This document shows, piece by piece, positions 52,006-61,500 of a DNA stretch of 64,000 bases. Location of the stretch: assembly GCF_007830545.1 (NCBI RefSeq), contig NZ_VLLF01000001.1, positions 372,001 through 436,000 on the forward strand. Reading direction: 5' to 3'. This DNA is from Roseibium hamelinense (GTDB lineage Bacteria; Pseudomonadota; Alphaproteobacteria; Rhizobiales; Stappiaceae). The notes beneath the pieces were generated by a model that had not been told where the DNA came from, ran no database searches, and saw nothing but the letters and a program-made list of their open reading frames with translations. Positions within the stretch are counted from its first letter, which is position 1. Every line of letters starts with the position of its first letter. The translations under genes and the position numbers were made by a program.

Positions 52006-53298
52006 TTAGCTGCGCTGTTCGGTTGGTATATAGTCCCGCTTTGGCGAGCCGGTGTAGAGCTGGCGTGGGCGGCCGATACGCTGAGACGGATCTTCCACCA
52101 TTTCCTTCCACTGGGCGATCCAGCCGACGGTGCGGGCCAGCGCAAACAACACAGTGAACATGTTGGTTGGGAAACCGAGCGCACGCAGGGTGATGCCGGA
52201 GTAGAAGTCGATGTTCGGGTAGAGCTTTTTCTCGATGAAATACTCGTCGCTCAGCGCAATGCGCTCCAGCTCCATGGCAACGTCCAGAAGCGGATCATCC
52301 TTGATGCCAAGTTCGCCGAGAACTTCATGTGTGGTCTTCTGCATGATCTTGGCGCGCGGGTCGTAGTTTTTGTAGACGCGGTGTCCGAAGCCCATCAGGC
52401 GGAACGGGTCGTCCTTGTCCTTCGCGCGGGCGATGAATTCCGGAATGCGGTCAACGCTGCCGATTTCCGACAGCATGTTGAGCGCCGCCTCGTTTGCACC
52501 GCCATGGGCGGGACCCCAAAGGCAGGCAATACCAGCTGCAATGCAGGCAAACGGATTGGCGCCCGACGAGCCGGCGAGCCGGACAGTCGATGTGGACGCG
52601 TTCTGTTCGTGGTCTGCATGCAGGATGAAGATCCGGTCCATCGCGCGGGCCAGCACCGGGTTGACCTTGTATTCCTCACAAGGCACGGCAAAACACATGC
52701 GCAGGAAGTTCGAGGAATAGTCGAGATCGTTGCGCGGATAAACGAACGGCTGGCCGACGTGGTATTTGTAGGCCATGGCGGCGATCGTTGGCATTTTCGC
52801 GATCATGCGCAGAGATGCGACCATGCGCTGGTGCGGGTCGGCGATGTCGGTGCTGTCGTGATAGAATGCGGACAATGCGCCGACTGTACCGCACATGATG
52901 GCCATCGGGTGCGCATCGCGGCGAAAGCCGGCAAAAAAGCGGTTCATCTGCTCGTGGATCATCGTGTGGTAGGTGACACGATGGACGAAGTCGTCTTTCT
53001 GGGTTTTCGTCGGCAGGTCACCGTAGAGCAGAAGATAGCAGGTTTCCAGGAAGTCGCCGTGATTTGCCAGCTGATCGATCGGGTATCCCCGGTAGAGCAG
53101 CGTGCCCTCGTCACCATCAATATAGGTGATTTTAGATTCGCAAGAGGCGGTGGATGTGAACCCTGGATCGTAGGTGAACATCCCGGTGTCCTTGTAAAGG
53201 GACGCAATGTTCACGACGGACGGGCCAATGGTTCCGTCAAGGACGTTGAAGGCGTGCTCGCCGCCGTCGACGTTGAGCTTGGCGTTGTGTTCGGCCAT
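52006..53298 (-). CDS. gltA: Citrate synthase
   Basis: Condenses acetyl-CoA and oxaloacetate at the entry of the TCA cycle. The 430-residue product is the hexameric type II form of Gram-negative bacteria. Active-site segments include [20 protein letters not shown] (catalytic His), [17 protein letters not shown] (second His) and the late Asp region [22 protein letters not shown] run precedes the ATG. It is monocistronic, with its own terminator. Confidence 0.97.
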   Translation of the reverse strand: MAEHNAKLNVDGGEHAFNVLDGTIGPSVVNIASLYKDTGMFTYDPGFTSTASCESKITYIDGDEGTLLYRGYPIDQLANHGDFLETCYLLLYGDLPTKTQKDDFVHRVTYHTMIHEQMNRFFAGFRRDAHPMAIMCGTVGALSAFYHDSTDIADPHQRMVASLRMIAKMPTIAAMAYKYHVGQPFVYPRNDLDYSSNFLRMCFAVPCEEYKVNPVLARAMDRIFILHADHEQNASTSTVRLAGSSGANPFACIAAGIACLWGPAHGGANEAALNMLSEIGSVDRIPEFIARAKDKDDPFRLMGFGHRVYKNYDPRAKIMQKTTHEVLGELGIKDDPLLDVAMELERIALSDEYFIEKKLYPNIDFYSGITLRALGFPTNMFTVLFALARTVGWIAQWKEMVEDPSQRIGRPRQLYTGSPKRDYIPTEQRS

Positions 53299-53549
53299 TC
53301 AGGTAACCCCCTTTTTCTAACACTCATAGCAGCCTTGAATAGGCCGGCTTGAGCGCCAAACAACGCCAAACCGGATGCCCGCCAGATGCTGCTGGAGGAA
53401 TGGTGGGAACTGCCTATCCCATTTATTGCAGTGCCGCAAGCAGGCCGGTCTAACGCTTTGGTCAAAGCCTTGGCAACGTTGCGCAAGGTGGTGATGGCAC
53501 GCGTGGTTTGCCGTCAAAAGGCTTCCCCGCGCGTGCCCCCGCGTCTTGT
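53299..53549. other. Spacer between gltX and gltA
   Basis: About 250 bases on the way from gltX to gltA on the minus strand. No ORF with a ribosome binding site and no clear hairpin terminator were found. It should contain the gltA promoter, which I could not locate. Confidence 0.4.
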
Positions 53550-54974
53550 CTAGTTTGCTTGGTCCTGAATGCGCGCGAGCGATTCAGTCCGCCCGAGCGC
53601 GACCAGGACGTCATAGATGCCCGGCGACGTACCGCGGCCGGTCAGGGCGGCGCGCAGCGGCTGAGCCACCTTGCCGAGTTTCAGATCCTTTTCCAAAGCG
53701 TAAGCCTTTACGGCCTCTTCCAGTGGCTCTGCGTTCCAGGCTTCAACACCGGACAAGATGCCGTGCACATCCGACAGGATGGCTTTTGCATCGCTGTCCA
53801 GAATTTTTTGCGCCTTTTCATCGCAGTCCAGCGGGCGCTGACGCCATAAATAGCTCGCACTTTCAGTAAGTTCGACCAAAGTCTTCGCACGCTCTTTCAA
53901 GCCGGGCAGGGCTGTCAACGCGGTCTGTTCATTGCTCTTTTCGGCAAGCCAGGCCAGCACCGCGTCGCCGTCCTCGGCATGCTGAAGATAGGTTTTCCAA
54001 TGGATCATCAATTCCGCGTCATCGGTCGCACGCATGTAGTGGCCATTGAGGTTTTCCAGTTTCTTGAAGTCAAACCGGGCGGCGCTTTGGCCGACCGCGT
54101 CCATGCCAAACCACTTGATCATGTCGTCAAGGGACATGATTTCCTCGTCGCCATGGCTCCAGCCGAGCCGAGCAAGATAGTTGCGCATAGCCTGCGGCAG
54201 ATAGCCCATTGCGCGGTAGGTCTCTGCCCCGGTTGCGCCATGACGCTTCGACAGTTTTGCCCCATCTGGCCCGTGAATCAGCGGAATATGCGCCATGTTC
54301 GGCACATCCCAACCCATCGCCTTGAAAATCAGGCTCTGGCGGGCAGCGTTTGTCAGATGGTCAACGCCGCGGATGATATGCGTGATTCCCATGTCGTGAT
54401 CGTCGACCACAACAGCCAGCATGTAGGTCGGTGTTCCGTCAGAGCGCATCAGCACCAGATCGTCCAGATCCTTGTTCGGGATCACGACCCGGCCCTGGAC
54501 CATATCCTCAACAACGGTTTCGCCATCTTGCGGAGCTTTGAGGCGGATGACCGGATCAACCCCGGCCGGTGCTTCGGACGGATCCCGGTCCCGCCATGTG
54601 CCGTCGTAGCGAGGCGGCTTGCCTTCGGCACGCGCCTTTTCACGCATGGCTTCCAGCTCTTCTTGAGAGGAATAGCAGCGATAGGCCTGGCCGCGGGAGA
54701 TCATCTCCTCAACGACTTCCTGATGCCGGCCGACCCGTGAAAACTGCGAGACCGGTTCGCCGTCCCAATCCAGGCCAAGCCAGCTCAGGCCATCCAGCAG
54801 GGCGTCAACAGCCTCTTGCGTGGATCGGGCGCGGTCCGTGTCCTCGATACGCAAAAGCATCTTGCCGCCGCCGTGTTTTGCGAACAGCCAGTTGAACAAT
54901 GCGGTGCGGGCGCCGCCGATGTGAAGAAAGCCGGTCGGGGACGGCGCGAAACGCGTGACGATTTGTTGAGCCAT
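53550..54974 (-). CDS. gltX: Glutamyl-tRNA synthetase
   Basis: Class I synthetase that charges tRNA-Glu. The 474-residue product has the HIGH-type motif in [19 protein letters not shown] and the KMSKS-type motif in [12 protein letters not shown], followed by the C-terminal helical anticodon-binding domain. Alphaproteobacteria often have a second gltX paralogue; none is in this window. It is divergent from comEC. Confidence 0.96.
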   Translation of the reverse strand: MAQQIVTRFAPSPTGFLHIGGARTALFNWLFAKHGGGKMLLRIEDTDRARSTQEAVDALLDGLSWLGLDWDGEPVSQFSRVGRHQEVVEEMISRGQAYRCYSSQEELEAMREKARAEGKPPRYDGTWRDRDPSEAPAGVDPVIRLKAPQDGETVVEDMVQGRVVIPNKDLDDLVLMRSDGTPTYMLAVVVDDHDMGITHIIRGVDHLTNAARQSLIFKAMGWDVPNMAHIPLIHGPDGAKLSKRHGATGAETYRAMGYLPQAMRNYLARLGWSHGDEEIMSLDDMIKWFGMDAVGQSAARFDFKKLENLNGHYMRATDDAELMIHWKTYLQHAEDGDAVLAWLAEKSNEQTALTALPGLKERAKTLVELTESASYLWRQRPLDCDEKAQKILDSDAKAILSDVHGILSGVEAWNAEPLEEAVKAYALEKDLKLGKVAQPLRAALTGRGTSPGIYDVLVALGRTESLARIQDQAN

Positions 54975-55062
54975 GGTTCTTTTTGAAAGTCTCTGTCATG
55001 ATGAAGCGGGGAACCCGCAAAGCCGGCGCGGTCTTACCATAGGCCCGCGCCCGGCAAAATAG

Positions 55063-57546
55063 ATGGCACCGCAAAGAATTTTGCGCGGCTTGCCGGCGGG
55101 AAGACGGGGAGGTGCAGTGGAAAGGCAAGGGCCGTCCGGCCCGGCACCGCCAGACCAGGTAAAACAGCGGTCCGAAATGCCGCCTGAGAAGACCGCTGCC
55201 CCATCCGGAATACGATCGCCCGAAGCGCCTTTGCAACTTTTTCTGACGGCGCGGCGCTCCCGTTTCGGCGCTGCCCAGGCTCCAAGAGCGGGCCTATTCA
55301 AGAGTGTCACTCGCCGGATCTTGGCCGATCTGGGCCAGCTTTGGGAGCAGAACCGGCTTCTTTGGTGTGTCCTGGCTTTCGCTGCGGGCATCACGGCGTA
55401 TGTCTTGTTGCCGCAAGAGCCGAATACACTGGCGGTGGTGGCGCTCTCCGGGGCCGTGATTGCCCTGACGGTAAAGCAGCACCGCAGGGGAACGCTTGCG
55501 GCGTGGGCGCTGGTCTTGTGCGCAATACTCTGCGGGGTAACGGCGATGACCGTGCGGACCGCGCTGGTTGACGCCCCGCGTCTGACGGAGCCGGTGATCG
55601 GCTCTGGTACGGGCACGGTGGCCCGGGCGGAGAGCACCCGGCGCGGGCAGAGGTGGATCGTCGACAAACTGTCCTGGGACAATACAAGGCGGTCGGATTT
55701 GCCGCGCCGGATCCGGTTGTCTGTGCCCGACACGTCACAGGCGGGCCCGGGCGACCGCATTCGGTTCCGTGCCCGGTTGTTTCCGCCGGCCGGCCCGGTA
55801 CGTCCAGGCGGATATGACTTCTCCTTTCGGGCCTATTTTCAGGGTCTTGGAGCGACCGGTTTCAGTTTTGGCCCGCCCGACATCCTCGATCCGGCCCAAA
55901 CCACTCTTTCAATCAGGCGCTTGATAGATAACGGCAGACAGGAGATTGCTGCCCAGATCCGAGCTCTTTTGCCTGCCGGAGACGCATCAGCGCTTGTGGT
56001 GGCGCTTCTTGTCGGTGACAGAAGCGGGCTCTCCGAAGAGGGCGAAGAAGCGCTGCGCGCGGCGGGACTGGCCCACGTGCTTGCGATATCCGGGCTGCAT
56101 ATGGCCTTGTTTGCAGGCGGCGCATTCGCAGCTGTCTTGTTCCTCTTGTCTTTCAGTGAAAGGGCAGCTCTCAGTCTTCCGACCCATCGTATCGCGGCAT
56201 GCGTTGCTCTCGTTGCCGCCATCGTTTATTTGGGCTTGTCCGGCGCATCTGTGGCTACACAAAGGTCGTTCATCATGATTGCCCTCGTGTTTTTGGGCAT
56301 ATTGACCGGGCGCCGCGGACTGACACTGCGCAGTGTCGCCTTGGCAGGGCTTGCGTTGCTGGTTCTTGGGCCCGAACGGTTGTTTTATCCGGGTTTTCAA
56401 ATGTCGTTTGCCGCTGTGCTCTGTCTTGTGGCGGTCTATGAGGGATGGGTTGCCAAGCCGGACAAGCGGGTGCACCGGCAGCCCCGGCGCGGGGTCCCGC
56501 TCCACATTGCGTCCAAGACCGGAACATGGATCGGCGGGCTGCTGATCACCTCGCTTGTGGCCGGAGCGGCGACAGGTTTTATCGGAGCCTATCATTTCGG
56601 GCGTGTCGCACCCATGGGGCTTGCCGGCAACATGCTGGGCATGCCGGTGTTCTCGCTGCTGGTCATGCCGGCCGGCGTGCTCGCGCTCGTACTCATGCCG
56701 TTTGGGCTCGCCAGCCTGCCGCTTTCCCTCATGGCGTGGGCGCTGGACCTCTTGCTGGCCATCGCAGCCTGGACCGCGTCTTTGAGCGAGACCGCAATCG
56801 GGTTTGGCGGCGAGGGGCAGGTGGTGCCGCCTTCCGCCATGGCAACCGGAGTTGCTGTCGCCGCCCTGTTCAGCGGCTTGCTTCTTAAAGGGCCGCTCAA
56901 GGGCGTGGCCCTGTTACCTGCAGCCTTGGCGGCAGCGCTGTTTGTCGCAGCCCGTCCGCCCGATATCACAATCTCCGAGCGGGGCAAATTGCTCGCGGCC
57001 TACGACAGGCATGGTGTGCTCAAGGTGAACGCGAGACGGTCCAGTTTCGGGGCGCAGGCCATGCTCGAGCAAGCTGGTTTAGGCGAGAGGGAATTTGCCC
57101 ATCACAAGATGGCGGCGGATCAGATCAGGTGTGACGACAAAGGCTGCGTTGTTCATGCTTTCGCCGCAGAACGCGGTCCTGGCCTTGGTGCCGCTCCGCT
57201 CGCGATTGCCTTGCCGGCATCTCCAAGCGCCTTGCTGGCGGATTGCAGGTTTGCCGATGTAATCGTGACAGATCTGGTTGCCCCCGCCGATTGCGAAGCG
57301 GCCCTGGTGCTCGATGGTCCAAAGCGCAAATTATTTGGCGCAGTGTCGATCTGGCTCGAACCGCCGCGGCAACCGGCCGCCAGACCAGACGGGCTGACCG
57401 GCACATCTGCCGGCCTAGCCAAGGTTGGGCAATTCCAAACGAAAACAAGCGAAAGTGCAGAAACACGAAATGCCGCCGGCCCCAAGCCGGTGATCATCCG
57501 TGTCAAAACAGCCCGGTCAGCCCCGCCGCGGCCCTGGCATCGCTGA
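55063..57546 (+). CDS. comEC: ComEC/Rec2-family DNA-uptake membrane channel
   Basis: Polytopic inner-membrane protein that moves single-stranded DNA into the cytoplasm during natural transformation in competent bacteria. The 827-residue product has two early helices, an OB-like DUF4131 region (about 170-270) and the competence core with HVLAISGLHMALFAGGAF, then about eight helices to residue 640. The C-terminal part (about 645-740) is a shortened remnant region without the metallo-beta-lactamase HxHxDH motif. The start is unsure: 55063 and 55177 both lack a clear ribosome binding site. No other com genes are near. Confidence 0.88.
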   Translation: MAPQRILRGLPAGRRGGAVERQGPSGPAPPDQVKQRSEMPPEKTAAPSGIRSPEAPLQLFLTARRSRFGAAQAPRAGLFKSVTRRILADLGQLWEQNRLLWCVLAFAAGITAYVLLPQEPNTLAVVALSGAVIALTVKQHRRGTLAAWALVLCAILCGVTAMTVRTALVDAPRLTEPVIGSGTGTVARAESTRRGQRWIVDKLSWDNTRRSDLPRRIRLSVPDTSQAGPGDRIRFRARLFPPAGPVRPGGYDFSFRAYFQGLGATGFSFGPPDILDPAQTTLSIRRLIDNGRQEIAAQIRALLPAGDASALVVALLVGDRSGLSEEGEEALRAAGLAHVLAISGLHMALFAGGAFAAVLFLLSFSERAALSLPTHRIAACVALVAAIVYLGLSGASVATQRSFIMIALVFLGILTGRRGLTLRSVALAGLALLVLGPERLFYPGFQMSFAAVLCLVAVYEGWVAKPDKRVHRQPRRGVPLHIASKTGTWIGGLLITSLVAGAATGFIGAYHFGRVAPMGLAGNMLGMPVFSLLVMPAGVLALVLMPFGLASLPLSLMAWALDLLLAIAAWTASLSETAIGFGGEGQVVPPSAMATGVAVAALFSGLLLKGPLKGVALLPAALAAALFVAARPPDITISERGKLLAAYDRHGVLKVNARRSSFGAQAMLEQAGLGEREFAHHKMAADQIRCDDKGCVVHAFAAERGPGLGAAPLAIALPASPSALLADCRFADVIVTDLVAPADCEAALVLDGPKRKLFGAVSIWLEPPRQPAARPDGLTGTSAGLAKVGQFQTKTSESAETRNAAGPKPVIIRVKTARSAPPRPWHR

Positions 57547-57693
57547 ACCGCCAAGAGAACAGGACACAACGGGCCGCGCGCAGGCAGAATTCAAACCGCA
57601 ACCGACATCCGCAACCCGCCAGAAATCCGGAAACGGTGCCCCAAGAAACCGGTTTCCCGGAAGACGGGTCTGCAGAAATCATGCGGCACAGCC

Positions 57694-58407
57694 CTAGTAT
57701 TGGCGGAACAGTGCCACCAGCTTGCCCTGGACCCGAACCCGCCCGGGGCCGAAAATGCGGGTTTCATAGGCCGGGTTTGCAGCTTCCAGCGCGATTGAGG
57801 CGCCTTTTTTGCGCAGCCTCTTCAGTGTCGCTTCCTCGTCATCGACGAGCGCAACCACGATGTCGCCGCTGTCTGCGCTGTCTGATTTGCGGATTAGCAC
57901 CGTATCGCCATCGAGGATGCCGGCCTCGATCATCGAATCGCCGCGCACCTCGAGCGCATAGTGTTCGCCCTTGCCAAGCAGTTCGGCCGGGACCGTGATG
58001 GAATGCGAATGGGACTGGATTGCCTCAATCGGTACGCCTGCGGCGATCCGGCCCATGACCGGAATTTCCGTCGCGCTTGCCGGTTCCGCCACGACGGGCG
58101 CCGGCGCGGGTTTGGGCTTGCCCAGGGAGCCTTCGATGACTTCGGGCGAAAAACTCCCCCTTGGCCGCGGTGCGCCAAGACCGGGCGCAATTGAATCAGG
58201 CAGTTTGACCACTTCCATCGCCCTGGCCCGATTCGGCAACCGCCGGATAAAGCCGCGCTCTTCAAGAGCGGTGATCAACCGGTGGATGCCGGACTTCGAT
58301 CTGAGGTCCAAAGCGTCCTTCATCTCGTCGAAGGACGGCGGAACCCCGGTTTCCTTGAGCCTTTCGTGGATGAACATCAGCAGTTCATACTGCTTGCGTG
58401 TCAACAT
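57694..58407 (-). CDS. lexA: SOS-response repressor LexA
   Basis: Represses DNA-damage genes and cleaves itself when RecA filaments form. The 237-residue product begins [20 protein letters not shown] with the winged helix-turn-helix. The self-cleavage site is A123-G124 in [10 protein letters not shown], and the catalytic dyad is Ser158 (RGDSMIEAG) and Lys196 (ATLKRLRK). The roughly 50-residue hinge is longer than in E. coli, as in other alphaproteobacteria. I start at 58407, where GGAGA lies upstream; the upstream in-frame ATG at 58449 falls outside family length. A LexA operator lies 58 bases before the start. Confidence 0.97.
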   Translation of the reverse strand: MLTRKQYELLMFIHERLKETGVPPSFDEMKDALDLRSKSGIHRLITALEERGFIRRLPNRARAMEVVKLPDSIAPGLGAPRPRGSFSPEVIEGSLGKPKPAPAPVVAEPASATEIPVMGRIAAGVPIEAIQSHSHSITVPAELLGKGEHYALEVRGDSMIEAGILDGDTVLIRKSDSADSGDIVVALVDDEEATLKRLRKKGASIALEAANPAYETRIFGPGRVRVQGKLVALFRQY

Positions 58408-58464
58408 GGTGGCCAGTCTCCGTTGCGGTCCGGCAGTGGTACAAATCAAGAACGTACATTACCT

Positions 58465-58479
58465 GTTCTTATTGTGTTC
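58465..58479. promoter_or_regulatory. LexA operator (SOS box) before lexA
   Basis: Perfect alphaproteobacterial operator GTTC-N7-GTTC (GTTCTTATTGTGTTC on the plus strand), which should give LexA autoregulation. Confidence 0.88.
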
Positions 58480-58536
58480 TACAAGAGTTAACGGTGCGTT
58501 TAGCCTGTTGGCAAAGCGGATTTCCAGCTTGCAGAC

Positions 58537-58567
58537 GAAAAAATGCCGCGGGCTGGGCCCGCGGCAT
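58537..58567 (-). terminator. Terminator after the GH18 protein gene
   Basis: Stem ATGCCGCGGGC / GCCCGCGGCAT with a 3-base loop. On the minus strand it is followed by six T. It lies 23 bases after the stop of the large gene. Confidence 0.92.
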
Positions 58568-58589
58568 CGAACATTCGGGGAGTATCGGG

Positions 58590-61500
58590 TCAGAGCACGC
58601 TCAAATCTGTATTGCCCAGTCCGATCAGCTGATCGATTACGCCATCCTCTCCAGTGATCGCATCGCTCCAGCTTGGTGCCTGAAGGTTGTCGAGCGACAG
58701 ATCTTCGGCCTGCAAACCTTGAAGAATATAGGCATGCCCGCCGTTGTTGAGGACGTTGATCACAAGGTCATCGCCAGCTTCGGTGATCTGAATATCGCCC
58801 TTCGGCAGGCTGCCGAAGTCGAAACGATCCTCTTGAGCATTGAAGCCGGTGATGGTGCTGACATTTCCCCAGTCCCATGTGATGGCGACGGTATCGGTGC
58901 CATCGGAGAGGGCAATGGTGTCGCTTGGGTCTGTGGGAGGGGTTACCGGCGGCACCACCGGGTCGCTCGTGTCGCCTGGATCTGTAGGCGTTCCTGGCTC
59001 GTCCGGTGTGGGTATAGTGCCGGAACCTTCGCGAACCTGCCAGCCATCCGTGGTTGCCCCATCCGGGGCTGCCGGGGTCAGAAGGTCCGCCCGGGAAACC
59101 AGGCTGACATCATTCTGGTCGATGCCGAACGGTGCTTCGAGATTGTCTTCCATAACCTGGTCGAAGTGGAATTCGAGGTTGGCGGGGATCAAGTCCGCTT
59201 TCGACACACCGGTGAAGGTGAAGCTTTGCCCGCTTGGCAGAGAGCTAATCACCAGACCTTCGGCCGTGTCCTCGACCGAAAGTCTTTCACGGGTGCCAAA
59301 ATAGAGGAAGCTGATCTTCATCGTTGCCGGATCGAAGTTGTCGATCACCTCCGATGCTCCGTATTCGTGAGACCTGACATAGACCGTGTCTGCATCCCTA
59401 GGGCCAATGCCTTTTTCCCAGGACAGGACGCCGCCGAGGTCTTGGCGGAGGTGCTCGTTTCCGACAATGCCAAAGTTCTCAATCGACAAGTCGGACAGCT
59501 GAACCCCTTGCAGGATCTGCATGTCCGGTCCCCACGGGTTGTCGATCACCGGCTCGCCGTTCGGAGTCATGTTCAAAATGAGCCCATGGACGGAAGCATT
59601 GCCGAAATTGATCTGATCCGTGGCCGGATTGAAACCGATAATGTCATCGGATCCGAAGCTTGCATCATAGTTGACACCCCCAAGCGCACTTGTGCCTGAG
59701 GTTGGCGGCGGAGAAGATCCGTCATTGTCATAGACAACGTCGAATCCTGTGCCCGGTCCTGGTGTGACAATCACCTGACCGATCAGCGATGCCACTTCGT
59801 TGAGTGCCGATTCCTCAGCCACCATGAAATTGGACATGGACAAGTCTGCCAGTTCGACGCCCGTCAGAACCGTGGTGCTGGCAATCGCTCCTGTCGGTGT
59901 ATACACGGTCACCGTGAGGCCATCTGATGTGTCCACGATCTCCAGGCGTTCGGCGATGACGCCGGCTTCGAGATGCAGCATATCCCCGCGTTGAACATCG
60001 AAGTCGGTAATGACCCGTGATGCGCTTTGCGGAGTGATCATGATCATCTGGGCTTCGGAAGGCATATCCGTTCCGCCGTCATGATCGGCGTCGCCGCCAT
60101 GGCCATTGTCCATGCCGTCGTTACCGTCCATGCCACCATTGTCGGAACCGCCGTCGTTCATACCGCCAAAGTCTTCAACCGTACCCTGAAGGGTCCAAGG
60201 TTTACCGGTTCCCGGTTCGCCATTTTCTTGACGCGGGTCGGTCTGAGTCCACCAGTTGGCGAGATAGACCATGCCGTCAACGGCGACGTATTCACCGCCG
60301 GTGTAGGTTGCTGAAGCCGCCCACGGCACGATATTGACATCGGTGCTGCCGCCGTTATCGGTGCCACCGTTATCGGTTCCACCGTTATCGGTGCCTCCGT
60401 TATCGGTTCCGCCGTTGTCGGTGCCTCCGTTATCGGTACCTCCGTTATCGGTACCTCCGTTGTCGGTGCCACCATTATCGGTGCCGCCGTTATCGGTTCC
60501 ACCGTTGTCGGTGTTTCCCTCCGGCGGACGGTATGTCCAGCCATCCGGTGCCTGGAAGTCGGACAACACTTGGCCGTCACCGCCAAAGACTGTTTCGAAC
60601 TCAAGCTGGGAGGCGTTCGCGACATCGGCAAGTGATTTGCCGGATATCAGGATGTCATAGGCCGCCTGCAGAAGACTTTCCGGATCACCCGTCGCATCGT
60701 TGGAAAGATCCCAGAACATCATCCCGCCGAGGCCTTTTTCCTGGGCCCATTCCGCCTTCACACCGATTGTTTGGGGTGTTTCGATGGAGCTGAATATCTT
60801 CTGGTCCTGGTTCCAGACGAATGCGGCTTGCGCATCATCGTCGTAGTAGAGCTTCCATCCGCTGGCCGGATCCTCCAGTTTCTGCAAAAGATCCTTGTAG
60901 TCGTAGACCCCGGCCTCGAAGCTGCCCGGAGCCTTGCCGCCCGCGACCACGCCATGTGCATCGGCCGGACCATTTGCGTCCACGTTTGACCAGGCACGGG
61001 TGTACATCGGGGCTCCCAGCACGATTTTGCCGGCCGGTACGCCCTGGTCGAGATATTGATCGACCGCTGTCATGATGTCGTAGTTGGAGCCGGATTCATC
61101 GTAGAACCCAGCCTGGTGTCCGGTTGTGTCCTGCCAGGCTCCGTAGAAGTCGTAGGCCATCAAGTTGATGAAATCGACCTGTTCAGCGACACCGGATATG
61201 TTGTAGGTCGCGATCTTGTCGTGACCGGCCGGTGAAGCGACGGATATCTGGTAGTACTCGCCGGTCTCCGAACCCAGTGTGTCGAGATCCTGGCGCAGTT
61301 CCGCAAGAAAGAGCTCATAGTTTTTGCCGTCGTTTTCAACGTCAACTGCGTTGCCAGGCGCCCCCGGTGAGCCCGGATACTCCCAATCGAGATCGAAACC
61401 GTCGAACATCGGGTATTCCTTGAGAAATTCCACCATGGAATCCACAAGCTTTGCCCGGCCTTCTTCGGTTGCAAGCGTTGTTGAGAAATTGCCGGACAGG

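Noticed and set aside
52006..53490. Plus-strand open frame of about 490 codons opposite gltA
   Set aside because: Complement of a certain citrate synthase gene; translation lacks any recognisable domain.
58398..59699. Plus-strand frame of about 430 codons opposite the end of the GH18 gene
   Set aside because: Antisense to the beta modules, starts within lexA and has no ribosome binding site.
60346..60510. Regular short repeats that could suggest a CRISPR array
   Set aside because: Units are contiguous 15-mers without spacers, in frame within a coding gene, so this is a protein linker repeat.
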